Source of the DNA: an uncultured Rikenella sp.
Lineage (GTDB): Bacteria; Bacteroidota; Bacteroidia; Bacteroidales; Rikenellaceae
Reading direction: 5' to 3'
Assembly: GCF_910577125.1 (NCBI RefSeq)
Contig: NZ_CAJTMN010000001.1
Location: 19,446 to 83,445 of the forward strand
Length of the DNA stretch: 64,000 nt
In this document: positions 1-7,081 of the stretch, piece by piece
How the letters are laid out: every line of letters begins with the position of its first letter
Numbering within the stretch: the first letter of the stretch is position 1
The notes under the pieces: generated by a model
Told to the model about the DNA's origin: nothing
Seen by the model: only the letters and a program-made list of their open reading frames with translations
Database searches by the model: none
Program-made: the position numbers and the translations under genes

Positions 1-315
1 CCACTCATCCCCTTCGACCGCAATCGTAACGGCCGGCTTCCGCAAATTCGCCCCGTCCGGAACTGCATCCACACTCGTCACCGTCCCCGATACAGAAGAG
101 TGGATATTGGCCGAAACGAATCCGGTCGCCATCCCGATCACATCCCCTACGCGTACCTTATCCCCCTTTTGTACCGTCACTGTTGCCGGCGCGCCGATAT
201 GCTGCCCCAGCGGAATGGTCACCGACGCCGGCACGTCGAATACCCGGATCGCCGCGTCGCGGCTGATTTTATAGTCGTGCGGGTGAACGCCACCCAGTCT
301 GAAAGTCTTAAGCAT
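1..315 (-). CDS. rnfC: RnfC, electron transport complex subunit C (N-terminal part, cut by window edge)
   Basis: The first 105 codons of RnfC are present and the reading frame runs off the left edge. RnfC is the peripheral NADH/flavin- and Fe-S-binding subunit of the Rnf complex, which couples ferredoxin:NAD+ electron transfer to Na+ or H+ pumping. Visible here are the family's N-terminal GVHPHDYK region (residues 9-16) and a barrel-sandwich segment with KGDKVRVGDVIG (50-61). The 4Fe-4S motifs would lie beyond the window. The ATG overlaps the end of rnfB by 8 nt (ATGCTTAA), so the two are probably translationally coupled. The order rseC-like, rnfB, rnfC matches Rnf operons. Confidence 0.9.
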   Translation of the reverse strand, partial: MLKTFRLGGVHPHDYKISRDAAIRVFDVPASVTIPLGQHIGAPATVTVQKGDKVRVGDVIGMATGFVSANIHSSVSGTVTSVDAVPDGANLRKPAVTIAVEGDEW

Positions 316-1216
316 GTTGTTCGCCTCCTTCCGCAGCCGTTTTGGTTTCCTGAGTTGTTGCAGCCGCCGCTGTGTCCGTTTCCGGTTTGCGCGCCGGGAA
401 GCCGACTTCCACGATCGCTCCCGTCGGACAAACGGCCACGCATTTCCGGCACATCCGGCACTTCGCCGGATCGATATAAGCGACGTTATTTTCTAAAGTA
501 ATCGCTTCGAACGGGCAGGTCTTCACGCACTTGCCGCATCCGATGCACCCCACGGTACAAGCCTTCCGCGTAATCGCCCCCTTGTCTTTATTCACGCAGT
601 TCACATAGACCCGTCTCCCTTTCGGCCCCTTCTTGCGCAGTTCGATGATGCCTTTCGGACACGCTTTCACGCACGCCCCGCAAGCCGTACACTTCTCTTC
701 GTCCACCTCCGGCAGTCCCGTTTCCGGATTCATGTGGATGGCGTCGAAGTTACAAACCCGCGTACAGTCGCCGTTCCCGAGGCATCCGAAGGTGCAGCCC
801 GTCTCCCCGCCATACAGCGAGGCTTCGACCGCACACGACTTCGCCCCGTCGAATATATTGATCCGGGCCCGGTTGCAGAACGTTCCTCCGCACCGCACGA
901 CAGCCACCATCGGTTCCTTTTCCGCTACCGCTTTGCCGAGAAATTCGGCGACGGTTTTCATCGTTGCCGCCCCGCCCACCGGACAGTAGAGCGACGAAAT
1001 GTCGTCGTTTTTGACCAGCGCTTCGGCCATCCCGCGGCAACCGGGAAATCCGCATCCGCCGCAATTGGCACCCGGCAGCATCGCTTCGACCTGGTCGATC
1101 CGCGGGTCTTCGTACACTTTGAATTTCTGCGCCACGAAGTAGAGCACCACGGCCGCTACCAGCCCCAGAACCACCAGTATCACGACGGTCCAGGTGTAAA
1201 TCAACGTTCCATCCAT
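308..1216 (-). CDS. rnfB: RnfB, ferredoxin-type subunit of the Rnf complex
   Basis: 302 aa. RnfB is a membrane-anchored iron-sulfur subunit that feeds electrons from ferredoxin into the Rnf pump. One N-terminal membrane helix spans about residues 7-28. It is followed by the Fes-type cluster site C52-GG-C55-C60 with C78. Four further cysteine groups suit cubane clusters: C141/C145/C151/C155, C176/C179/C182/C186, C224/C227/C230/C234 and C253/C256/C259/C263. It is longer than the enterobacterial protein of about 190 aa. The tail from about 275 is Thr/Ala/Glu-rich and probably disordered. It lies between a RseC-like gene (2 nt gap) and rnfC (8 nt overlap), consistent with one operon. Confidence 0.95.
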   Translation of the reverse strand: MDGTLIYTWTVVILVVLGLVAAVVLYFVAQKFKVYEDPRIDQVEAMLPGANCGGCGFPGCRGMAEALVKNDDISSLYCPVGGAATMKTVAEFLGKAVAEKEPMVAVVRCGGTFCNRARINIFDGAKSCAVEASLYGGETGCTFGCLGNGDCTRVCNFDAIHMNPETGLPEVDEEKCTACGACVKACPKGIIELRKKGPKGRRVYVNCVNKDKGAITRKACTVGCIGCGKCVKTCPFEAITLENNVAYIDPAKCRMCRKCVAVCPTGAIVEVGFPARKPETDTAAAATTQETKTAAEGGEQHA

Positions 1217-1218
1217 GT

Positions 1219-1662
1219 CTAATTATCGTTCGATTTCTTTTCGATTTGAATGGTCATCTCTCCCCTCAGCTTCTGCCGAAAGAGTCTGACAACCAGGTAA
1301 TAAATTCCGACAATGCCCAGCGTAACCACTCCTGCCACCGTCTCTCGCACGCCCGTCTGCTGGAAAATCAGCAGCGCGGCCACGATCAGACAGACCGGTA
1401 TGAAGTAGGCGATTATGACGGCTTTGAATCCCGCTGCCCGGCGCATCACCAAGGTTACCTGTTCTCCGACCGCATATCCCTGTCCGTCGTTCACGAGGGT
1501 CATCCGCCGTCCTCCCTCCTCCGAAACTCCCAACTCGCTGCATACGTTCCGGGCCCTGCATGCCGCACATGCTTCGGGCCGGCACACTTCGACCTCGATC
1601 CCCGTCTGATCGACGCGAATGACAGTGGCGCTTTGGCGGATGGGTTCCCGGTTTCGATTCAT
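1219..1662 (-). CDS. RseC/MucC-type (SoxR-reducing) membrane protein
   Basis: 147 aa. The N-terminal half has a cysteine set C27, C32, C35 and C41 in a CRPEAC-AAC arrangement. Two membrane helices follow (about 81-99 and 106-126), then a basic tail. This is the SoxR-reducing/RseC family layout, which in many bacteria sits next to rnf or rsx genes. In Bacteroidales a RseC-like gene commonly opens the rnf operon. A regulatory or cluster-reducing role is inferred from family and position only. It is the first gene of the leftward operon; a perfect TAATTTTG -7 element lies about 20 bp upstream of its ATG. Confidence 0.85.
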   Translation of the reverse strand: MNRNREPIRQSATVIRVDQTGIEVEVCRPEACAACRARNVCSELGVSEEGGRRMTLVNDGQGYAVGEQVTLVMRRAAGFKAVIIAYFIPVCLIVAALLIFQQTGVRETVAGVVTLGIVGIYYLVVRLFRQKLRGEMTIQIEKKSNDN

Positions 1663-1681
1663 GACGGTCGAATTGCAGTCA

Positions 1682-1689
1682 CAAAATTA
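1682..1689 (-). promoter_or_regulatory. Putative -7 element of the rseC-rnfBC operon
   Basis: On the minus strand this reads TAATTTTG, an exact match to the Bacteroidetes TAnnTTTG -7 box, 20 bp upstream of the RseC-like start. No good -33 TTG is seen at the usual distance, so the call rests on the -7 box and its position. Confidence 0.4.
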
Positions 1690-1791
1690 ATAAGTTTTTC
1701 GGGGAATCGGGAATTAAAATTCGTTATGCCCGATGAAAATTCTTAGGAAAAGACGATGCAAATATAGGCAGATATTTCCGCCGATAATGCG

Positions 1792-1799
1792 TAACTTTA
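1792..1799 (+). promoter_or_regulatory. Putative -7 element of nadB
   Basis: TAACTTTA is a one-mismatch TAnnTTTG box 38 bp upstream of the nadB ATG. No -33 TTG is apparent. A second near match (TACCTTTA, 1822-1829) is too close to the start codon to leave a normal leader. Confidence 0.3.
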
Positions 1800-1837
1800 C
1801 CCGTTCCTAAATCGAAAAACTTACCTTTATATATAGT

Positions 1838-3415
1838 ATGAACAGAGAGTGCGATTTTTTGGTGATCGGTTCCGGTGTGGCCGGGCTGAGCTATGCGCTG
1901 AAGGTGGCCGATCACGGACGGGTGCTGCTCGTGACCAAAAGCCGGCTGGACGATACCAATACGTATCATGCACAGGGAGGGATTGCCAGCGTGACCTATG
2001 CGCCGGACGATTTCGAACAGCACATCGAAGACACGATGGTCTGCGGTTCGTACAAAAATAACCGGGAGGTGGTGGAGTTGGTGGTGCGGAATGCGCCGCG
2101 GCAGATCGAACAGTTGATCGACTGGGGGGTGGACTTCGACCGTAGGGCGGACGATCCGAAACGGTACGAGCTGGCGCGCGAGGGGGGGCATCGACAACAC
2201 CGGATTCTGCATCACAAGGACTATACGGGGGCCGAAATCGAAAACCGGCTGGTGGATCGGGTGCGGGAGCATCCGAATATCGAGATTCTGGAGCGGCATT
2301 TTGCCGTCGATCTGCTGACCCAGCACCATTTGGGCAAGCTGGTGAAGCGGTCGATTCCGGGAACGGAGTGCTACGGCGCGTATGTCCTGGAGCTGGACAC
2401 CAAGGAGGTCTTTACGGTGCGGGCGCGGGTGACGGTGCTGGCGACGGGCGGGACGGGGAACGTCTACCACACGACGACCAATCCGGCGGGGGCGACGGGC
2501 GACGGCATCGCGCTGGTGCACCGGGCCAAGGGGATTATCGAGAACATGGAGTTCATCCAGTTCCACCCTACTTCGTTGTACAATCCGGGCGAGCGGCCGT
2601 CGTTCCTGATTTCGGAGGCGATCCGCGGCTTCGGGGCGATTCTGCGGACGCAGGACGGCGAGGAGTTCATGCAGAAGTATCACGAGATGGGTTCGCTGGC
2701 GCCGCGGGATGTGGTGGCGCGGAGCATCGACCACGAACTGAAGACCCGGGGCGAGGATTTCGTCTACCTCGATGTGACGCACAAGGATCCGGAACTTACC
2801 CGAGACCACTTCCCGAATATCAATAAGAAGTGTCTGTCGATCGGGATCGACATTACGCGGGATTTCATTCCGGTGGTACCGGCGGCGCACTATTGTTGCG
2901 GAGGGGTGAAGGTGGATATGAACGGCGAGACTTCCATTAAACGGCTCTATGCGATCGGGGAAACAGCTTCGACGGGGTTGCACGGAGCCAATCGGCTGGC
3001 TTCCAATTCGTTGATCGAGGCGGTGGTTTATGCGGAACAGGCGGCGCGGCATTCGCTGTCGGTGATCGGCGGCTTGACGTTGCAGGAGGGGTTGCCGGAC
3101 TGGGACTACAAAGGGACGTCGCATCCGGAGGAGATGGTACTCATTACGCAGAGCCTCAAGGAGGTGCAACAGATCATGTCGAATTACGTGGGGATCGTGC
3201 GGTCGAATATTCGGCTGGAGCGGGCGATGCACCGTTTGCAGATCATTTACGAGGAGACGGAGCACTTGTATCGGCGGTCGACGCTGTCGAAAAACCTGTG
3301 CGAGTTGCGGAATATGATTGCCGTCGGGTATTTGATTATCAAGCAGGCGCAGCAGCTCAAGGAGAGCGTGGGGTTGCACTTCTCGCTGGACTACCCGATG
3401 CTGTCGCGGTTCTGA
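1838..3415 (+). CDS. nadB: L-aspartate oxidase NadB
   Basis: 525 aa. NadB oxidises L-aspartate to iminoaspartate with FAD, the first step of de novo NAD synthesis, in the cytoplasm. The FAD-binding dinucleotide motif GSGVAGLSYA is at residues 11-20 and the YHAQGGIA flavin contact at 43-50. The EGGHRQHRILH substrate-domain motif is at 115-125, with EFIQFHPTSLY near 238-248 and a late ATGGTGNVY segment near 202-210. These distinguish NadB from succinate dehydrogenase flavoproteins together with the length and absence of partner subunits. It is monocistronic: divergent from the rnf operon and closed by a strong hairpin terminator. nadA and nadC are not in the window. Confidence 0.95.
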   Translation: MNRECDFLVIGSGVAGLSYALKVADHGRVLLVTKSRLDDTNTYHAQGGIASVTYAPDDFEQHIEDTMVCGSYKNNREVVELVVRNAPRQIEQLIDWGVDFDRRADDPKRYELAREGGHRQHRILHHKDYTGAEIENRLVDRVREHPNIEILERHFAVDLLTQHHLGKLVKRSIPGTECYGAYVLELDTKEVFTVRARVTVLATGGTGNVYHTTTNPAGATGDGIALVHRAKGIIENMEFIQFHPTSLYNPGERPSFLISEAIRGFGAILRTQDGEEFMQKYHEMGSLAPRDVVARSIDHELKTRGEDFVYLDVTHKDPELTRDHFPNINKKCLSIGIDITRDFIPVVPAAHYCCGGVKVDMNGETSIKRLYAIGETASTGLHGANRLASNSLIEAVVYAEQAARHSLSVIGGLTLQEGLPDWDYKGTSHPEEMVLITQSLKEVQQIMSNYVGIVRSNIRLERAMHRLQIIYEETEHLYRRSTLSKNLCELRNMIAVGYLIIKQAQQLKESVGLHFSLDYPMLSRF

Positions 3416-3437
3416 GCGAGGCCTTTATCCAAAAAGG

Positions 3438-3486
3438 GCGGGTCGTCTTTTCCCTATCTCGGAAAAGACGACCCGCTGTTTTTTAG
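3438..3486. terminator. Bidirectional intrinsic terminator between nadB and the lipoprotein gene
   Basis: A perfect 16-bp stem (3438-3453 with 3461-3476) closes a 7-nt loop. It is followed by a T-run on the plus strand and flanked by A5 on the other side, so it can stop transcription of both convergent genes. Confidence 0.9.
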
Positions 3487-3504
3487 AGTAAATGCCGCGT
3501 GCGG

Positions 3505-4797
3505 CTACTGGAAGAGGTCGAACCAGATTCCCGGTGCGTATTCTTTGATCTCGATGCATTGCCGAGCGTTGAAGTCAAAGGCACCGAAAACGAAATGTTC
3601 ATTTTCAGTACCGGAATCTTTCCAGAACTGCCCGAATGCTTTTCCGGTGGAAGCGTCATAACACCAGAAGTCATCAAAATCGTCGGCCGCCGGGAGAGTG
3701 ATGTTTCCGAGCGAGTTTCCAACGGTCAGTTTCTCGGTGTCGATCGGCCGGAAATTTACGCTGTTTGTCGTTTCGTTATAAAACGCCCCACAGACCTGTC
3801 CATCTTTTGAGAATAAATTCACATACTCATTGAACCTTTCTCCGGCGATGATCTTTTGATTAGCAATATCCAGTTTAACCAAATTGGTAATCCACATCGA
3901 GCTTTTTGAAGCCGGATCGTAACACAAACCGACCTCCTCATCCGTTCCGATTTCTATGGATACCGATGTAGAGGCGGGCAGGCTCAATGCTTCGTTCAGC
4001 GATCCGAAGTCGGCCACCAAGGTTTGTTCTGCCGTTTCCGTGTCGATCGAAACCAACGAGTAGAATGACTCTTCGTTGTCTTCATCGTTGCTGTATTTTT
4101 CGATCATGGCGTGCAGCTTGTTCTCGATCACGTATAAAGAGTAACTGAAATACTCTTTTTCTTGCTCTTTTGCATCACGAAGTTCCCCGACGAGTTCCAG
4201 CGTTTTGGTGGTCGGGTTGATACGATAGAGGTCGAGTTGCATGGTATTTTCCATGTAATCTCCCAGTTCGGTCCATTTGCAGATATAGATGTTCCTATCT
4301 GCCGGATTTACGACCGGAGAATCCCAAATTTCGTTGTCTGCATCCGGCAATTTTACGATTTCGTTCAGTTCGCCTGTGGCTTTGTCGACCTCCCAAAGAA
4401 TGTAGGAGCCGCTGTCGTTAGTCCCACCGAAGCCGTAGAGCTTGGTGGCTGCTTCGGAAACGGTGAGCTTGCCGAGCGGCATCTCCTGCGTGCCGCGCTT
4501 CAACACTACGGCATGTTCGCCTGCCGGAACCTGTGGCACGGTGAAGGTCAATTCGTTGGCGGCCTGATGGGTTACCGTGGCTTGAATGTCGCCGTCGGCT
4601 TTGGTCTGAGCGCGGAACCAGATTTCGTCCGCAGAGGTGAAGCCCGACCCTTGGATAGTTACCGATGCGCCCGGCGCGAACGGCCCCTCCGGCATGACAA
4701 GGTTCGCAATCAAAGATTCTTCCAACGACGAAGAATCTTTCTTACATCCGGTCAGGGCGACAAGGCCGAGACTCAACAGTACGAGAATTTTTCTCAT
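3505..4797 (-). CDS. IPT/TIG-domain lipoprotein of unknown function
   Basis: 430 aa from the ATG at 4797. Residues 1-18 form a lipoprotein signal peptide with lipobox LTG-C18, so the mature protein should be membrane-anchored and possibly surface-exposed. An IPT/TIG immunoglobulin-like domain follows (about 25-105; GPFAPGASVTIQGSGF is typical). The remaining 320 residues are repetitive Asp/Glu-rich beta strands that look like a propeller, without recognised catalytic motifs. Such proteins are frequent in Bacteroidales and often bind glycans or nutrients, but nothing here fixes a substrate. It is transcribed alone behind an unusually structured leader (4870-4989). The frame is open further upstream, but that extension translates the repeat and lacks a signal peptide, so it was not used. 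Confidence 0.8.
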   Translation of the reverse strand: MRKILVLLSLGLVALTGCKKDSSSLEESLIANLVMPEGPFAPGASVTIQGSGFTSADEIWFRAQTKADGDIQATVTHQAANELTFTVPQVPAGEHAVVLKRGTQEMPLGKLTVSEAATKLYGFGGTNDSGSYILWEVDKATGELNEIVKLPDADNEIWDSPVVNPADRNIYICKWTELGDYMENTMQLDLYRINPTTKTLELVGELRDAKEQEKEYFSYSLYVIENKLHAMIEKYSNDEDNEESFYSLVSIDTETAEQTLVADFGSLNEALSLPASTSVSIEIGTDEEVGLCYDPASKSSMWITNLVKLDIANQKIIAGERFNEYVNLFSKDGQVCGAFYNETTNSVNFRPIDTEKLTVGNSLGNITLPAADDFDDFWCYDASTGKAFGQFWKDSGTENEHFVFGAFDFNARQCIEIKEYAPGIWFDLFQ

Positions 4798-4869
4798 GGC
4801 TTTTTTGTTTGTTTTTGGTGAGTAAAAAGGAAACGTATACAAACAAAAAGCGTGGGCCTTGTATCTTAT

Positions 4870-4989
4870 TTGTTTTCCAGGTATCGCCAAACACCTTACA
4901 CCCAAATAAGTAAAGCCCACGTGTCGCCACGTGAGCGTTACCGCTTTACTTTTTGGGTGTGTTTCAAAATTGGCGATTTTGGAAAACAA
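4870..4989. repeat. Nested imperfect inverted repeat in the leader of the lipoprotein gene
   Basis: Five blocks pair in order across the element. 4870-4878 pairs with 4981-4989 (TTGTTTTCC). 4885-4890 pairs with 4970-4975 (CGCCAA). 4898-4906 pairs with 4952-4960 (ACACCCAAA). 4908-4916 pairs with 4943-4951 (AAGTAAAGC). The centre is CACGTG-TCGC-CACGTG (4918-4933). The segments between blocks do not pair across the element. Instead they form local hairpins around CGCCAA: AGGT/ACCT in the left arm and CAAAAT/ATTTTG in the right arm. The element sits between the putative promoter near 5065 and the ATG at 4797, so it would be transcribed as leader RNA. Confidence 0.7.
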
Positions 4990-5064
4990 GAAGTAAAGCT
5001 AACGCTTTTATGTATGTCCTAAGGAGGGGTTTATCTCATCGGCAGAATTATCGTTTGTTTGTCA

Positions 5065-5091
5065 CAAAGGTAGTAAAAAATAAAAAAGCAA
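5065..5091 (-). promoter_or_regulatory. Putative promoter of the lipoprotein gene
   Basis: Minus-strand TACCTTTG (5072-5065) matches TAnnTTTG exactly. A TTG at 5091-5089 lies 16 nt upstream, slightly short of the usual spacing. The promoter overlaps the T-rich end of the RNase P RNA gene and predicts a leader of about 260 nt carrying the nested inverted repeat. Confidence 0.5.
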
Positions 5092-5492
5092 GGGGTGTAA
5101 GCCGGGTTCTGTACCGTGTCGCCACGGCCTCTGCCATTTATCCAGCCCGGCGGTCGCCCGCCGGATCGTCAGCAACCTACCCCCCGACTCGGACGGGCCG
5201 TCCTTCGGAAACACACCCCGGAAGATGCGTCTCGACATCGGTGTACATGGTCTTGCAACCCGCAGTTCGTACGGCTACCGGCGTCGCCGCCGGCACCGGT
5301 GGGCTCTTACCCCGCCTTTTCACCCTTACCCCGGCCGTTTGACCGGTCGAGGCGGTTGTTTTCTGTTACGAATTGCACGAGCTCGCGCCCGTCTGGCAGT
5401 TTCACCAGTGCGGTGCCCTCTGTTGCCCGGACTTTCCTCCCCTGCCGATTCACTCGAAAGCGTCGGCAGCAGCGGCAGAGTCCCCTTGCTTT
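5085..5492 (-). ncRNA. rnpB: RNase P RNA, bacterial type A
   Basis: This is the catalytic RNA of RNase P, which trims tRNA 5' leaders. The minus strand has the conserved core GAGGAAAGTCCGGGC near the 5' side, GGGTAAGAGCCCACCGG in the middle, and GATAAATGGCAGAGG and ACAGAACCCGGCTTA at the 3' side. The ends were set by the P1 helix: AAAGCAAGGGG at the 5' end is perfectly complementary to CCCCTTGCTTT at the 3' end (11 bp). A T-rich run follows the 3' end and may act as terminator. The length of about 408 nt is normal. No clear promoter was seen just upstream. Confidence 0.95.
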
Positions 5493-5535
5493 ATATGATT
5501 TGTACTAATTTAATGTCCGGTCTTTACCCCAGGAG

Positions 5536-5790
5536 GGTACTGTTCTTTCTGTGAACAGAAAGAACCAAAGAAACTTTAGAGGATGCTTGCGCATCCTAAA
5601 GCTGCCGGCGGCCCAGCTCTCGGACTCTTCTTTGGGCCGGGAGCAACGGCGCGCATAGGGTTTAGCTCTCATTAAGCGCGCCGTTGCCCCGACCCAAAAG
5701 CAATCGCAGAGAATGAAGACTGCGGAGCCTGAGGTATAGCGTAGCTAACTAAAAGTTCTTTGGGTACCTTTCTTTCAAGAAAGGTATGGT
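5536..5790. repeat. Composite palindromic repeat element, copy 1
   Basis: This fills most of the 338-base gap between rnpB and the Smr gene; no ORF is seen. The left end has hairpin 5542-5565, then CCAAAGAAACTTT, then the small hairpin GGATGCTTGCGCATCC (5581-5596). The centre is a large GC-rich hairpin (5631-5654 with 5676-5698). The right end, in inverse orientation, has AAAGTTCTTTGGG followed by hairpin 5765-5786. The ends are therefore terminal inverted repeats that are themselves hairpins. The same architecture recurs at 27141-27403 and, truncated, at 63955-64000. Confidence 0.75.
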
Positions 5791-5830
5791 TCCGTCCGGC
5801 GCAATGATTGGAATATAAATGTAGTACAAT

Positions 5831-7030
5831 TTATTTCAGGAAAACCATAATCGCCCCATAGCCGTACTCCGCAAACGAGGCGTCCTGATACCGCAATTTC
5901 GGGTAGCCGCGTTTGAGCTCCTTTTCGATCTCATACCGCAGCTTCCCCTTCCCCACCCCGTGGATGAAGACGATTCGTTTCTGTCTGCCGGCCCGGACAG
6001 CGCCGTCGAGGGCCACCGTAAAACGTGCCAGCTGTGCCTTGAGTATCTCGCCCGATGCCATCCCTTCCGTCGAGTCGAGAATCTCCTCGGCGTGCAAATC
6101 CACCACCTCCTCCTCTTTCGAAGAGGCCTTGTGAGGGACAGGGGCGGCTTTCGGTTTGGACTCTTTTTGCGGAGCTTTCGACGGAATGACCGGCGATGCG
6201 CCGTCCGTCGTTTCGTCCGACGAAGCCAGGGTGAATTCCAAGGCCGGAGTTTCGAAATAGTCGTTTTCTACGAAAGAGGCTGCCCGTACGAATTTCAGCG
6301 GGTGGAGTTCCAGGTCGAACGCCTCCACCGCCCGCGGTACGAACGCCGTCGGTTTGTAGGGCAGCAGGCTGATATGCAGGGTGGAAATCTCCGCCAGCTC
6401 TGCCCGCCGGTAGAGTTTGATTTTCTGTTTGGAGTCCGCCGCCAGTGTTCCGCTGTCGATTGTCCGCACGAAATTGCCCCGCTGTTCCCGCCTCGCGATG
6501 TTGTAGAAGAGCGTGTAGCTGCTGTCGTTCACCAGCCACGCCTCCAGATCTGCTGTTTCGGCCGGTTTGTCCGTATCGGCCGCCGGAACGAAGAGCAGCT
6601 TCACAAGATAATCCGTCACCTCCCACGGTGCCTTTTCCGGTGCTGCCGGAGTCCGGTCTACCCGCACTTCGGCCGTCTGGGCCGAAGTGCGGCGGAGTTT
6701 CGAGAGGTCGATCGGTTCGTCGTCTTCGTAATCGTCCGCCAGTGAAACCCGTCCGTAATTGTTGAGTCCCCGCACCGTCGCCCGCTGTTTTTTCTGAGAA
6801 CCGTCGCTCGTGGCGGTCTGACGGGAAGCGGCGGGTTTCGGATCGGAGGGGCCGATCTTGACAATCGCCGCATTTTCGGCTTCGATCTCCACCTCCACGA
6901 TATCGCTGATCAAGGCCGGAATTTCGAATCCCTCTTCCACTTCGACATAAGCCATGTTCCCCTGGATCGAGCGCACGATGCCGACGCCCGTATCCGATAC
7001 GAATTTTACCCGACTGCCTGCTTTAATCAT
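5831..7030 (-). CDS. DUF2027 and Smr domain protein
   Basis: 399 aa. The N-terminal 60 residues form a small beta-rich DUF2027 region with KAGSRVKF and VGIVRSIQG. A middle region of about 130-270 looks beta-rich, followed by a Lys/Ser/Glu-rich linker. The C-terminus (about 310-399) is an Smr domain with the three signature motifs DLHAEEI, IHGVGKGKLR and YGYGAIMVF. Smr domains are nucleic-acid nicking or binding modules known from MutS2 and stand-alone Smr proteins. This protein has no MutS ATPase, so recombination, repair or RNA cleavage roles are open. It is common in Bacteroidetes. It is divergent from queA and monocistronic. Confidence 0.85.
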   Translation of the reverse strand: MIKAGSRVKFVSDTGVGIVRSIQGNMAYVEVEEGFEIPALISDIVEVEIEAENAAIVKIGPSDPKPAASRQTATSDGSQKKQRATVRGLNNYGRVSLADDYEDDEPIDLSKLRRTSAQTAEVRVDRTPAAPEKAPWEVTDYLVKLLFVPAADTDKPAETADLEAWLVNDSSYTLFYNIARREQRGNFVRTIDSGTLAADSKQKIKLYRRAELAEISTLHISLLPYKPTAFVPRAVEAFDLELHPLKFVRAASFVENDYFETPALEFTLASSDETTDGASPVIPSKAPQKESKPKAAPVPHKASSKEEEVVDLHAEEILDSTEGMASGEILKAQLARFTVALDGAVRAGRQKRIVFIHGVGKGKLRYEIEKELKRGYPKLRYQDASFAEYGYGAIMVFLK

Positions 7031-7040
7031 AGTTTATCGC

Positions 7041-7048
7041 TAAATTTG
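7041..7048 (+). promoter_or_regulatory. Putative -7 element of the queA operon
   Basis: TAAATTTG is an exact TAnnTTTG box 21 bp upstream of the queA ATG. The -33 element is not clear. Confidence 0.4.
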
Positions 7049-7050
7049 TG

Positions 7051-7081
7051 CAAAATTAACGGTTTTTGATGGAGAAGGCAA
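7051..7081 (-). promoter_or_regulatory. Putative promoter of the Smr gene
   Basis: Minus-strand TAATTTTG (7058-7051) has a TTG at 7081-7079, 20 nt upstream. It lies 21 bp before the Smr start and interleaves with the divergent queA promoter. Confidence 0.5.

Noticed and set aside
1822..1829. TACCTTTA as the nadB -7 box
   Set aside because: It ends 8 bp before the ATG, leaving almost no leader, and lacks the terminal G; the element at 1792 was kept as the better, still weak, candidate.
1724..3379. Long open frame antisense to nadB (551 codons)
   Set aside because: A high-GC shadow: no family match, Arg/His/Pro-rich composition, and fully inside a certain gene.
4798..4989. In-frame N-terminal extension of the lipoprotein (64 codons)
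   Set aside because: It translates the inverted repeat and would bury the lipobox signal peptide.
5085..5554. Short open frames over the RNase P RNA gene
   Set aside because: The conserved RNase P core explains the sequence.
5496..5830. Small genes in the gap holding repeat copy 1
   Set aside because: Only short frames interrupted by hairpins; no start with plausible coding composition.
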